A DNA stretch of 64,000 nucleotides from NCBI RefSeq assembly GCF_905475395.1, contig NC_058339.1, positions 72,692,520 to 72,756,519 of the forward strand, read 5' to 3'. The position numbers and the translations under genes were made by a program. The notes under the pieces were generated by a model, which saw only the letters and a program-made list of their open reading frames with translations, did not search any database and was not told the DNA's origin. Positions 32,430 to 44,900 of this stretch are shown piece after piece; the stretch's first letter is position 1; each line of letters opens with the position of its first letter. The stretch comes from Chrysoperla carnea (taxonomy: Eukaryota > Arthropoda > Insecta > Neuroptera > Chrysopidae).

Positions 32430-33760
32430 CAGTTTCATGCTTACGAAGGGACGAACACAAATTCGTATATGCAGACATCAAAGGAAACACAAATTCATTT
32501 AGGAAAGAATCTTCTTTTAAACGTGAACGAAAATAACTTCTGAAAAGAAAAGTCTAAAACTATTATCCACAGATGTACTTAAACTTGATAGTTGAATTTC
32601 TGAAAAAGAATTCCTTTCGGTATGAAATTGTTTATGTTAATATCTTATTAATTAAACATAAACAAACTCATACCGGAAAGAATTGTTCTTACAATCATCA
32701 CCTGAAAACAATCATAAATTCCTTCATTACAAACCGTTTCCATCATCAAAGAAATAAAATAATTATCTTTCTCATTATAGTGGGGGGGGGGGGGGGTAAA
32801 TCTACACTATTTTGATAATCAATTAGGAAAATTTTGGGGAAAGGCTAAGTTTTTAAAAATAGATTTCATTCGTTGTAAAATACAGAGAAAAGTTTTCCAG
32901 TTCCTGAACGTTCCGCACCCGGTTTTAGGACAATTTATCTCCACATTATTTTCTTTGGTAACCTTTTCTTGAATATTTCTGCTTCTATTGACCGGATTGA
33001 GACGAATAAAAAAAAATTTTTTTGTTTGTTTTGAATTTCTGCATCGACCTTGTCTGTTATCGAACTTAGAACATAGCAAAATAATCTCAAAATCTCAAGA
33101 AAACCGCGGTAATCATATTTTTAACTTTCTCTAATAGCTTTTTCAAAAAATGAAGGAATTGAGTTAAAATTCTGGAAAAAGATGTAACTTATGATCATAA
33201 AAAAGTGTGATCAATTTTAGCCCGATGCATAGCCTCAATTTTGAGGCTATACCTCGTACAGCTGCAAATCATCAGATTTTAACTAATTTTTTTTTAAATT
33301 GCAGGTTTTTTTATGTATTTTCGGATAGTGAGAACGGTTTTTTTTTTCAAAACCTAAAGCATTACAAAACAAAAATACAAAAAACTCGAAAAAATCCAGA
33401 TTTACATCATTACAAGGTCCAACAATTGGAAATTTTCAGTTCTTTGCAAAAGGTTGCTATACGACGGACTATTACGTAAAAAATCTAACGAAGAATTTTA
33501 TAAATATCTTAGCTAGAAAGATAAAAAATTCACGAAAATTTTCGTCCGCATAGACAAAATCAAAACTGCAAAACGATCTCTTGGTCCGTACATATAATAC
33601 AATGATAAACCTTACCGTATACTAGAAATGGAAAAAGAAAACTAAATAATTGTGACGAACTGAAAAAGAATTCTTTTCAGTATGACTTTGGTTATGTTAA
33701 TTTTATGTAAAACACATAAACGAAGTCATACTGGAGTGAACTCTTTTCTTTTTGTTGAAA
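32430..33760. pseudogene. Degenerate C2H2 zinc-finger-like fragments in inverted pairs
   Basis: Two hairpin-like sites each contain a linker-like peptide on both strands. At ~32600-32690 the + strand reads HKQTHTGKNCSYNHHLKT and the - strand HKQFHTERNSFSE. At ~33670-33755 the + strand reads HKRSHTGVNSFLF and the - strand HNQSHTEKNSFSV. These resemble the H-x3-HTGEKPF linker of C2H2 arrays, but the finger cysteines are mostly lost and no long frame exists. They could be decayed fragments of a zinc-finger gene or chance within a palindromic repeat. Confidence 0.35.
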
Positions 33761-34296
33761 TAATTCGGATGTGATCATTCCAAATACGTTGCTATTACCT
33801 TCAACTGTACAAAGTAGACTTAGGAAAGAAGTTTTCGATTATTCTGAATTTTCAGCAAGTATTGTTTTTTTCTTCTTAATCCACAGCAAATTTTTTTCAT
33901 TCTAGAATTAAAATAATTATAAACAAATTCAAATTATACATACCATCTGTATCCAACTACCCGACTGCCTATGATATCAAAGTTTGATTCTTTTTTAGAG
34001 AGCCATTTCCTGATTTCCCTTTCAGGATTCGTACTTTTCTAACAATATTAACTGACGAAAGAATTTAGAAGGACATAAGAAGTAGTGATAATAATAACTT
34101 TTACGGATCACGGCACAGATTCGTAACGATTTATACGTGTTCAGATTTCGTAGGTTTCCAATCTATCCCTTCCAGCAGAAAATGAATACACTATAAAACT
34201 TTTCCTATGTTTAAAATATAGACAATTACGATTTTTACTTTTTTCGGAATCCATTGATTATTTGAATGAAAACGAACAATTGCCAACTTAAGGTAG

Positions 34297-34895
34297 TACG
34301 AGCGCCAAAGCAATTTTTAATTTACGGTTGAAATTATTTGTACCTTATTTTCAACTTTGTGATGAATTTTATTATAACTTCATGAATGTAGACGAAAAAT
34401 AAGAATACTATTTTTCGATATCTGCCTTGGTTTTCGAAATATCAAAAGCTAAATATTTAAACAAAAATTATCAATTTTCGATATTTTGAAAATTACTTCA
34501 GATATCGAAAGATTGTATTCTTACTTTTCGTCTTATATTGTCAAGTTATAACATAATTAACCATCAAAATTAAAAAAATTTATTTTTTTAATTTGTGCCC
34601 CACTACCGTGCTCATATATCCTTAATTAGTCGGACACAAAGTGTTTTTTTTTGTCATAATTTATTAAAGTTTTAACTTTAATTTAAATATTTTTTTTTTT
34701 TTTTTTAATTTCCACCGACTAGTTTTTGATGAAATCTATGAAAACATATCATATACCGTTTTACCATAGAATCAATGTTAAATGTGCCCACCACTTAATT
34801 TTCAGAATTGATTTAGACTTAGCCCAACTTCACACAAATCAAGCCTTTTAACCAAAATTACCCTGGCGCTCGTACTCGCCTAAACTCACCTTAAA
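34297..34895. mobile_element. Foldback element with nested hairpin
   Basis: The outer arm AGTACGAGCGCCAAAGCAAT near 34304 is inverted at ~34862 (TGGCGCTCGTACTCG). An inner pair, ACGAAAAATAAGAATACTAT near 34391 and GTATTCTTACTTTTCGTC near 34514, flanks two further inverted TTTTCGATAT-type segments. Non-coding. The GTACGAGCGCCAAA motif also occurs at 52838, inside another repeat. Confidence 0.6.
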
Positions 34896-35131
34896 AATGC
34901 TAATTAAATTTTATTTTTATTTCGATACGATCATTCTTGATAAAGTTAGATTGTTAATTTTATCTATGAGTGTATTTTTTCTAAAAATGAAAAAGGTGGT
35001 TTTCTATTTACAAAACTCGTGGATGCAAATTTTTTTTTCGGTGCACATTTCTCTGTGAGACATAGTGCGATAGATCTTAATAATAATGTACTTGAAAAAT
35101 AAAACACAATTTTTCAGAACAAAAAAACATT

Positions 35132-38100
35132 TTAATTTCGTTTATTAAGTTGTTGATAACGTTTTAACCAATTCGATAGATTAACATTCAATAAATTAGA
35201 TAAATTTAATTGTTGTATAACTGAATGTAAAGCTATATCAGCAATTGATAAGGAATCCGTACCAGCTAACCATTGTGATTTACCTATAAAGATTATTATC
35301 AAAAAGACAATCAATCAGAATTCTACACAAAATCAAATTAAACTCTAAATTTGCTTCAATTCTTAGATCAATTATTTTATATAAGTGTTCTGAAAATGCT
35401 CAAAAATTGACCTAATATCTTTCAGTTCAGAAAGGTCCAGAAAATCTGAAAGATTTCCGTTTCGGATTCTGCGATTTGGATTATCTAAAATTTCATAGTT
35501 ATGAAACTGAATCCGATGGCGGCATTTCCTACATTTCGAGCTTCATAATTTTAAAAGTTTCATTTGAGTTTACTACTCATTAAGATTATTATTTTTCACC
35601 CATCTAAAGCTCTGCAGGATTTCGTCGTTTGGAAATATACTTTGGTTAAAAATTTTCAATTTTTAAACCAATTTTTTCCAGGGTTTTCAGATTTACTAAT
35701 AATAGATTTACGAATTGTAGACAAACTTAAAAAAAATATAAGAATAGTATTGGATTTACCTAATTTATTATCGACTAGATGTAGTAACTCTTGTCTTTTA
35801 CTTTTCGAAGAGCATTGTCGATGACTTAAACGATAACAAATATCTAAAACGTTATCAATATGTATTGATTTGATTTCAAATTGATTTTGATTTTCTTCAT
35901 AAATTAATTTTTGTGAATTTTCAATTCGTGCTAAATATCGTAATATATTCGTATCACCAATTATTGGTTCAAGTAATGCTGATACCACTAATTCTGCAAC
36001 ATTTTGTACTGAAACCAAATAAACAAAATTTATTTATCTCTTGAATATTCATTTTGCTTTTGGAGAAGTTGTTTGCTAGATCTAAATCACTAGCGATAAC
36101 AAAAAAAGACAATTTCTGTTTAAAAAAAAATTTAAATGTACTGTCTTATCAACCTAAAGAGGAAGAGAGCTTATTTGAGCTTCTATTAAAATTCTCAATG
36201 AATTTCCAAACATCCCTAAATATCCCTAAATGCTTCTTCCAGAACCTGAAAATTTTCTAGAAGATTTCATTTGCAAATTAAACAAAGAATTTAGAAAATT
36301 TTTTAATGTATTTTTGTTAAATCTTGTATGATTTTTCCCATTCTCGATTAAAATAGTCTACTAGAAGCTTAAAACAAAATCTAAAATATAAAAATCTCGT
36401 GAACAGGAGTCAAACTCTTCCGAAACGGTTCGACCGATTTTAATGATATTTTTCTTTGCATATTTGGTAGGTATGAGAATAGGTCGTAAAGTATTTGTTA
36501 CCCTCTTACCACAACCCCTGCTAAAGAGCGAGGTTTGTACAAAAATCATTCGCCTATATGAAATTGTGAACAAAGGGTGAGACAAGTAAGGGCAGGGAAA
36601 TTAAAGGCCATAGCGCGGTAGTCTTTGTTTTTAAAATTTAAATTGCCCACAAGACATTCATTGACTGTTAGGCGGTACGAAGTTCGTCGGTTCACCTAGA
36701 AAGTACATAATATTTAAGGTAATCGAAAAAAAATAAATCAAAAATTTTATTGACCCGGAGTATTGTTGTAATTACGAATGGGTAGGGTTGAGTTTGTCGG
36801 CTATAGAGAAGTTGGTTAGGTTCTGAAATTTTTAACCCTTGCATTCAAAAAGGGGACACTATTACAGAAATTTTTGCGATCTATTTTTTTCTTAAATTCA
36901 ATATTTAATTTCTAAGTCTTAAATACTTCAGTTGATAAGATCTTAAAGACGCCTTTTTTACGTTTAAAGTGTAGTAGTTGGCCTGTGAGTCAAAACAAAT
37001 TTTTTCACATGTTTAAGTTTCGGAAGCAGCCTTTCTTTAATTTATTTGTTATCAGCACACGAAAAAAAAAAAAAACTCATTTAAAATTATCTCTTAATAA
37101 ATTTGTTATTGAAAAAAAAAGTGCTTAGTAATAACATTGAATTCCGTTGAAAACAAAATTTTAAACAAAGGGTGATCTAATTCCAGTTTCATATGTTTTA
37201 CAACTCTGTAAATTAGAAACCTGCGACTACTGTCCAAGCCTATTTGCGATATTAATCGATTAATTAAAGCTGGATCCTTAAACACTTAAACATATTCAGG
37301 AAGAACTGTGATTAGAAGAAAAATTCGTAACATTGTGTAAATTGTCGAGGAAAATGTGCGCAAATAATTCAGCCGAGAATATTGCTTCTGTGATTGATAC
37401 CGTAACGGAACACCCGAAAATATTCATTCGGACTTGCCATTTTTTGAGTCTTTGTTATCCCCCAGAGGCGGTCATTTGGTTGACATCATTTTTCATGTTT
37501 AATCAATTTTACTTAATATTCGACTAATAAAATTATAACTAACTTAAATCGAATCACTCTTTATATTTATACAGCGTGTTTAAAATAACTATATCTGAAA
37601 TAATCTTGTATGAGTTTTAAAATAATATGTCATTTAGTTTTGTCTAAAAAAAGATATATGTGATACATAATAAGTTGCGAGAGAGTTAAAAGGCTATTTT
37701 TTGTGGGACATACTGTATTTATTATCAATTTAATTATTTCTTGCAATTCATATCCAACACTTTTGGGGTTAAGGGTGAAAGAAATTGTTTTGTAATACTC
37801 AAAATAATCAATGAATCTTGGATGAGTAGTAATTATTAAAAAAAAAAAAAAGAAAAAGTATCTCTAAGTAATAACATTCAGCAAAAATAAAAATGCAATG
37901 GTTTAAAAAAAATTACACTCAATGTCTAGAGCTCGTATGGCCGAATTGACATGAATCTAAGAGGTCCGGGTTCAATTCCGAGTGCAGGATTATTTTTGTC
38001 AATTCTCTTTAATTTCTCTCTAACGATCATAACAAAAATTGTTATAATAAACGTAGAACTTAAAACGAACAAATAAAAATAAAAGTAAGTTTGCGATAAG

Positions 38101-39519
38101 AGTAAAATTTTATTGGCTTTATATATTAAAAATCGGTTTGACAGGCCTTTCTGCCACGACAAGAGTTGATACACCAAATTTTTCTGAAAATAGATAAAAT
38201 TTGCAATAAAATGATCTCTTACAAATTAATTTCCATGAAAGTGCAAAATAATTGTAATTATTAAAAATATAAATAATATTCCTGCAAAGATAAACCTTAA
38301 CACAATTAGTCCATATTGTACCTATCGTTAAATAGCATAGATTCATATGCGAAATTTCTAAATCCGTCTAAATGCAGTTTTACTGTCACGGACTCCCCGC
38401 TTATAATAAATATGCTTAAAAATTTGTTTAATTTTGATCAAGTAAAAAATTCTTACCTTCTTTCCAAATGATAGTAACACGTAATTGTGGTAAATTTGAA
38501 TTTTCATTAGTATTCGTTAATAGTTTCGCAAAATTTCGATTAGCTTCTGGCAAATTTTTCACTGATGAATGCACGTGTACATCAAAAATGACATCAATAA
38601 AACCTTTCCATAAATTTTGTACATCTAACAAATAAAATGGTATATAATTTGGATGAATTTTTAATGCAATTTTCTCTAAATTCGATGTCTGAAAAACAAC
38701 AATTTTTGTTTCATACGAAATTATTTTATTTTGCATAAACAATTAAATTTTTTGTTAAAATATACTTTACATTTTGAAACTTCACTTGTGCGATATTAGC
38801 TTGAGAATTTTGTAAATTAGCTTCACAATTTTTTGGTGTTATTTTTAATTCCGATCGTAAATTATGCATTTGATTTTTCAATAATTCCAACTGTTCAAGT
38901 ATTTTCTTTTGTCGTTCTTCTAATTCAGCCATCTCAGGTAATATTATTTGTTGGGTCTAATACGAAATTAATTTTACAATTATTAATTCGATATCGTTAA
39001 TTTTTATTTATTAAAATAGCGTTTTGGATTCGAATAATTTTCGGATATGAATCAACGGTATATTTATTACAAAAAATTGTTAATCAGTATGCACCCTAGA
39101 GGGCAAAGGCAAAAAATTTACGAGCATCCATTAAAGAATTATTCAGAAGTTCTTTATTAGTAATGGTGTTAACAGGACATTTGTGAAAAAAAAATTACTC
39201 AAAAAAAAATATTTCAAGCTAAGTGCGAAAAAAAGTAAGTACAAAACTATTTTTCAATATTTTAAGCAATTGGCGTTAAATTTTATAATATAATTTGAAA
39301 TTGAAATGAAACCTTTAAAAACTTGTTAACCTTATCGGAAATATCCAAAACTTGTGATGTTTGAACGTGGTTAATGGACTCGTGAATATTTTTCATTTTA
39401 TACATGCACTTTGGTTCAGAAACTGTCACAGATGAATCGATTATCGGTTTTAATTGATACATATTTAAAACTTTTGTCATTTTTATGTTTATTTTAGATG
39501 AATTTCCTTTACTTTTCAC
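35132..39519 (-). CDS. AIMP2: AIMP2 (p38), multi-tRNA-synthetase complex scaffold, 5 exons
   Basis: Exons 39519-39331, 38956-38771, 38688-38457, 36008-35760 and 35283-35132 give ~335 aa (human 320). AIMP2 is the cytosolic scaffold that links LysRS and other synthetases. Landmarks: MYQLKPI and CMYKMKNIH near the N-terminus (the LysRS-binding peptide region), a leucine-rich coiled coil (MAELEERQKKILEQLELL, NQMHNLRSEL), DVHVHSSVKNLPEANRNFAK with TIIWKE in the middle, and a GST-C-like end with GKSQWLAGTDSLSIADIAL and NWLKRYQQL. The N-terminal ATG could be 39519 or the in-frame ATGs of MTKVLN or MYQLKP. Exon 1 has two in-frame donors (after 39331 or 39313), which differ by six residues. Intron 3 (36009-38456) contains repeats and a tRNA-like segment. 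Confidence 0.93.
36360..36600 (-). repeat. Dispersed repeat (family D) in AIMP2 intron 3
   Basis: Carries CCGAAACGGTTCGACCGATT and, on the reverse strand, CTCACCCTTTGTTCACAATT. The same pair of motifs in the same order, more diverged, occurs at 61300-61550 in an E(bx) intron. Non-coding, class unknown. Confidence 0.5.
37928..37990 (+). repeat. tRNA-like segment (SINE head or tRNA relic) in AIMP2 intron 3
   Basis: ATGGCCGAATTGACATGAAT (37937-37956) resembles a type II tRNA A box. GGGTTCAATTCCGAGT (37968-37983) is a good B box/T-loop, with correct spacing for an internal Pol III promoter. Acceptor ends do not pair convincingly and no anticodon arm is clear, so it is not a functional tRNA gene. 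Confidence 0.45.
38270..38400 (-). repeat. Dispersed repeat family F, copy 1
   Basis: The reverse complement reads TCCGTGACAGTAAAACTGCA, then CATATGAATC, CTATTTAACGATAGG and ACAATATGGACTAA. A closely similar segment lies at 60900-61035 on the + strand. It sits in intron 3 of AIMP2. Confidence 0.6.
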
Positions 39520-41958
39520 TTATTTTAATTTTCAAATTTTTTTAAAATCTGTTATGATTTTTATGCACAGTAGTCATTTGCCAACATTTTGCCCGACCAA
39601 TTCCGACATCTTTCCTTATTTGAATACACTTTAATTCTCTTGGAGGCTATTTCCATTATGTCTGAAACTAGCACTTAGGTTACACAGTTGTGCACAACAC
39701 AGCAAGGCTTTTAATCACTGTCTTTCATTTTTCATTCTATTTATTTATTTTTATACCATGTATATATGAAATATACATAGTATTATAAGTTTAGTCCCAA
39801 GTTTGTAACGCCCAAAAATATTGATGCTACAAAAAAAAAATTGGTATAGGTGTTCATAAAATTACCTAATTAATCCATTTCCGGTTGTCCGTCCGTCCGG
39901 CCGTCCGTCCGTCCGTCCGTCCGTCTGTGGTCACGATTACTCAAAAACGAAAAGAGATATCAAGCTGAAATTTTTACAGCGTGCTTAGGACGTAAAAAGT
40001 GAGGTCAAGTTCGTAAATGAGCAACATGGGTCAATTGGGCCATGGGTCCGTAGGACCCATCTTGTAAACCGTTAGAGATAGAACAAAAATTTAAATGTAA
40101 AAAATATTCCTTATTAAAAATTAAACAACTTTATTTTGAAACATTTTTTCGTAAACATCACTGTTTACCCGTGAGGGCGACAATTAGGGCGGAAATTTTA
40201 TAATATGTACTATACTTGATTATCAGTTATGTATGTGTCACATGTTGCTATATGTAATGTGATAAAGAAATCAACACTGACTATACATGGTATTTCAACA
40301 ATTAACTCAGTCAATTGTTTGTTTTCACTTGTTTTCTAAATAAATTTCTGACGTATTATGCAATTATAATTGTATACCTTTTAAAAACAAGATTAATTTT
40401 TTTAATGTCAAATTTTTTAATTATTTTTGTTTTCAATTATAATTCTAAATTCTATTTTTTATTTTTGAAAAAATAAAAATATTAATAATTTGATATTTAA
40501 AAATTATTGCGTTTGATATCATCAAATTTTCCATGAAAAATAACGATAAATCTATTTCGAAAATTTGTTTGTTTGTTTTTGGGGTAAATAAAATTTCATG
40601 TTATGCTAGGGAAGAAGCAATAATATAATATGATCAATTCAACAGGTCAAATATCGAAAATCACGGGTTGGTAATTTTATAGAAGAAGGGGATCTTCCAG
40701 GAATTTATTTTTTTAAATTTCGGAGTGCCTTTTTATTTTGATAAGATTGGTACCTTTTTTAGTCATTTTTTTATTAAAACAAAGCACGGTTTGCTTCTCA
40801 GAATTTATTTTATATATTTTAAAATATTTCAAAACATACTGTTCGGCTTAGCAAAAAAATCTTAGTAGAATTTATGAATAAGCAAAAATTCGGTCATTTT
40901 TCTTAGTATGAACGTCCACAGTTTGGTGATTGGAAAGTACCCAATAAAGCTCGGACTATAGAGACACCTTATTAAATGCTACTACCGAAAAGAGTTAAAA
41001 CTTAATTACTTTTTAAAACAAAACAATAATTTATAAATAGTGTACAAAATTTTTAAGTGTTTATTTATTAAAAAAATATTTTTAAAATCGATTAAATTTT
41101 GCCGCTTAAAAAATATTGCATTAAAAATTTTATTATTGGTATATAGATAGAACTTCCTTTATAAACGGAAATGCATATACTATTTTCTTGAAAAACATTT
41201 AAAAATAGTTTTTTCATTTCAAAATGAATGTGTTGGAAATATTTAATCGTAAGAGAGTTTTTGAAATCGAAATGAAATATATTTGATGATAATTTCTAAA
41301 AAAAATAGTATGAAAAATATATGGTGCAACATGACTGCACTCTGGTGTGATGGCTATAAGTTAAAAGAATATAGAAGAAGCTTTATGATTGGTCGACCAT
41401 CGTGTAATATCTTTTTTAGTGTAATTAAAATAAATAATAATAATAAATAATTAAAGTAAATTAAAATTAAAGTGTAATTTAGAATAAAATATTGAAAAAA
41501 ATTATTAAAATAATCAATCAAAGCTCTGGAGATTTAGGAAAAATATAAACACATTTATGTGTTGTCATGGCGTCGAACTAATCAACCAATAGCATTGAAG
41601 CTTACAACTGGATTTGGGCATTGTAAATTTCAGCTCATAAATCGCGTCAGTGTACAGAGAGTATTTTGTGCGTCTTTGAATATACTTATCGATATAATTA
41701 ATTATAAATAAATATAAGATTTAAGTGATATTTAAAGTGATAAAAACAATTAAATTATAAGATAATTAAATTATAGGTGAAAAAAAATGTATTTAACTTC
41801 GTTTATCACGTGACCAAACCGAAGAATGGCGCAAACATCGGAAAATAAACATGATATTATCATTTTTAATGCACTTGTGTCATCTGTATTTGTATACAAT
41901 CATTTCAAATCATAGTTCGGCCCCACGTGTGTTCATCTGATTCTGACAGCCTCCAAAA
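39520..41958. other. Divergent promoter region between AIMP2 and E(bx)
   Basis: AIMP2 and E(bx) are transcribed away from each other, so both promoters lie in this 2.4 kb. An initiator-like TCAGT at about 41647 lies in a locally GC-richer patch and could be an E(bx) start site, giving a ~310-bp 5' UTR if unspliced. This is a weak call. A family A copy occupies 39753-40331; the rest is AT-rich without open frames. Confidence 0.4.
39753..40331 (+). repeat. Family A element, full length, with (CCGT)n tract
   Basis: Runs from TATACCATGTATATATGAAA to the hairpin CAACAATTAACTCAGTCAAT and GTTTTCACTTG. A (CCGT)n microsatellite with variants occupies 39887-39926, at the position where the 5164 copy carries its satellite array. 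This is the best-preserved plain copy in the window. Confidence 0.84.
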
Positions 41959-44900
41959 ATGTCTGCCAGAGGAGTGAAAAAACGTGGAAGGCCACCAAAA
42001 GTGGCTGTAGCAGATCGAACAAAAAAGTTTCAATATCATTTAATGAAAAAACCTAAATATTTATTAAATAAAGGTTCAGATTCACAAACTAGTACTCCGA
42101 CAGTTTCGAGAACGTCTTCTCCTCAAGGTAGTGAGGGCAGTCGTCGAAGTAGTACACGAATTCGAGGTCGAGATAAAGGTAATCGTCGAGGTGGGCTAGC
42201 TGGAAGTCAGTATCATCGACGTGGCTATAATCCAAATGTTGAGAATCATGATTCGGAGTATCATTATGGCTCAGATTTCGGAGATGAGTCTAGTGATAAT
42301 AAGAGTGATGTTGAAAATGAGTTAGAATTAAGTCATAGCGAATCCGAGGCAAGTGTAGTCGATGATCCTTCGAGTGACAGTGATTTTTCACTTAGTTCAT
42401 TCAGTACGATGAGTGGAACCCCTCGAAGGGCTGACGGACGTTCTTATGGAAGAGCACCAACTCCAGAACCTCTATGGTTACAAAATATAGAAATTCCACC
42501 GTTAGATCTACCTCGTTCTTCCGATGATCTGCTGATACCTCGAGACCTAATTATGCAAACGCTAAGTGTTTATGAAGTGTTAAGACATTTTAGAAATTTA
42601 GTCCGATTATCTCCATTCCGTTTAGAAGATTTTTGTGCGGCCCTTACATGCGAGGATCAAAGTAGTTTATTAGCCGAAATTCATATAATGTTATTAAAAG
42701 CGATTTTACGTGAAGAAGATTCACAACAGACGCATTTTGGTCCTTTGGACCAGAAAGATAGTGTGAATGTATCGTTGTTTTTGATCGATTATATTACGTG
42801 GCCTGAAGTTTTACGATCGTATGTGGAAAGTGATAAAAATTTTGATCAGGACATTTTAAATATATTGAGTTCATGTGAATACCCGTTTTGTCAGGTTGAA
42901 GATCGTTTAAAAGTGTTAAAATTTTTGACAGATCTTTTTCTAACTACAAACCCAGTTCGTGATGATTTATTAAATGAAGGTAATCGATTTACATAATCAT
43001 TTCTTCTTGAATATATACTAGGTGTACTATTTTATCCACATTAAAAAAAATCTTTCAGGATAACTATTATACAGAAAAATTTAAATGTTTGACTTAATTA
43101 AAATCTTTTGGATATCTTGAATTTGACCTGAAATTTCAGGATAATCTAAGAAATATTAGGCTCATGCTCCCCTCATGTCCAAAATTTTGCTGTATAATAG
43201 ATAACCAAGCAAAATTTGTTACTTATTAATGTTCCGCCATGTAGAATTCGAAATAAATAGAAATTTTTCGTCCCACATTAGACGAATTTTGTTTTAAAAT
43301 TTTTAAAATATACATAATTTTGATGCTGTTGAATTAGAAAAAGTATTCAAGATTCTAGGGCTGTATGTTTCTCGAAAATAATAAAAAATCAAATATAACA
43401 CCCCCCCCCCTAAATAATTATTTTTCATCTGGGTCATATTTTGATATCATTAGTCCTTCAAACAATGAATCAAATTTGAGGTATTTTATAAAATATTATT
43501 GGATTCAGATATGGATCTGGTAACGTTCGCATAGGAAAAACTTTCGTAAATGTTTAATAGGTGTCCGATAGTCTATTTATTATTCGAGTATTTTATTCTA
43601 GCTATAACCCAATCAAATCAATCATGCAAAAAGTATATTTGTTAAATTTTGTTTATACTGCGAGCAAATTAAAATTTGACTATATTTAAAAATTCCAAAA
43701 AAGGCTTCATTTTTTGTTTCACTGTCTTAAGAAACAAATTTTTTATTGGAAATTTGAAAGCTTATTTATTTGCCTTCGTATATGCTAAAAATTAATATTT
43801 TAATTTGATAAATTAATTTATAGTACTTAAAATAATAATAAAATATCTAAATATGATATGAAATTTAAATTTTTTTGTCAGCGAATATCTCTTAAACATT
43901 CTAAAATTCTAGGTATTTGTAAAATAGTTTCTGAGAAGTAATTAATTTGTACTATTCTATCAAAATGGTGTCGCATTTTCTCAAAATCGATGTGAAAAGC
44001 TCCATAATTCTTTTAAATATATATACAATAAATCTCTGATGAGTCTCTACCATCTAGACCAAGGGGTCCTCTGTTTATAATCGACTCCTTGAGAACAACC
44101 TATTGCCTAAAGATGAAATATTTTCGGATAAGAGATGTAATTAAAAATAGATGAAGGTATAGCATTCGGTTAAGACCGTGCGCCACGCAAAAAACCCAAA
44201 GCCTCTCCGTCAGAATCTCGCTCAAAATTGATGGATCCAAGATTTCGGACCAAAAAATTCAAAATGTGATGCCCTGCAGATTTCTGTAGGTGCAAATAAT
44301 ATGAATGGAGGTTTTGCCGTCCCCCATACAGGCCCTACGAGTGGGATCATCAGAGTTCCTCATGTTCAAGGTGATAGTTCAATTGACAGTGTCTTGTCAA
44401 GAGTTCCACCACTTTTCTCAACTGTGTTTTAGACCAGCATAGTCGAATGGCCTAGTTTGATCTGTCGCATGCACTGCGCAACATTCCAGTAATACCTTGG
44501 AGATGACCCCATCCCCTACATAAATAAAAAACTTACGTAAGATTTTCTAGGGTTTTCTGATCCTTGAGAAATCCATCAACTTTTCCAAAGTGTGTTTCTG
44601 AAATTCACTTTATTTCGATTTGAGATGCATAAGCAGTCCTTATACATGTTATCCTTTTAAGGAGACCTAATTTGCGCTTCCTAATATCTTATTTTTATAA
44701 ATTGTCTTTTACATTTTCTAGTACCGATTCATTATGACGATCACTGTCGAGTATGCCATAAACTTGGCGACTTATTATGCTGTGAAACATGCCCGGCCGT
44801 ATTTCATCTGGAATGTGTGGATCCGCCATTGGTTGATGTTCCTGAAGAAGATTGGCAATGTTCCATATGTAAAGCCCACAAAGTGAGCGGTGTTGTCGAT

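Larger units (their letters stand above)
31174..35131. other. Repeat-rich intergenic region, no intact gene
   Basis: Holds a directly repeated motif (GACGCTAGTG..ATA...TTTGTCAATTCTCC at about 31910-31970 and 32108-32170), a 27-bp poly-A run (32281-32307), a 15-bp poly-G run (32782-32796), zinc-finger-like relics (own entry) and a foldback element (own entry). The overlapping open frames at 31498-32116 on both strands show no domain. Confidence 0.5.
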
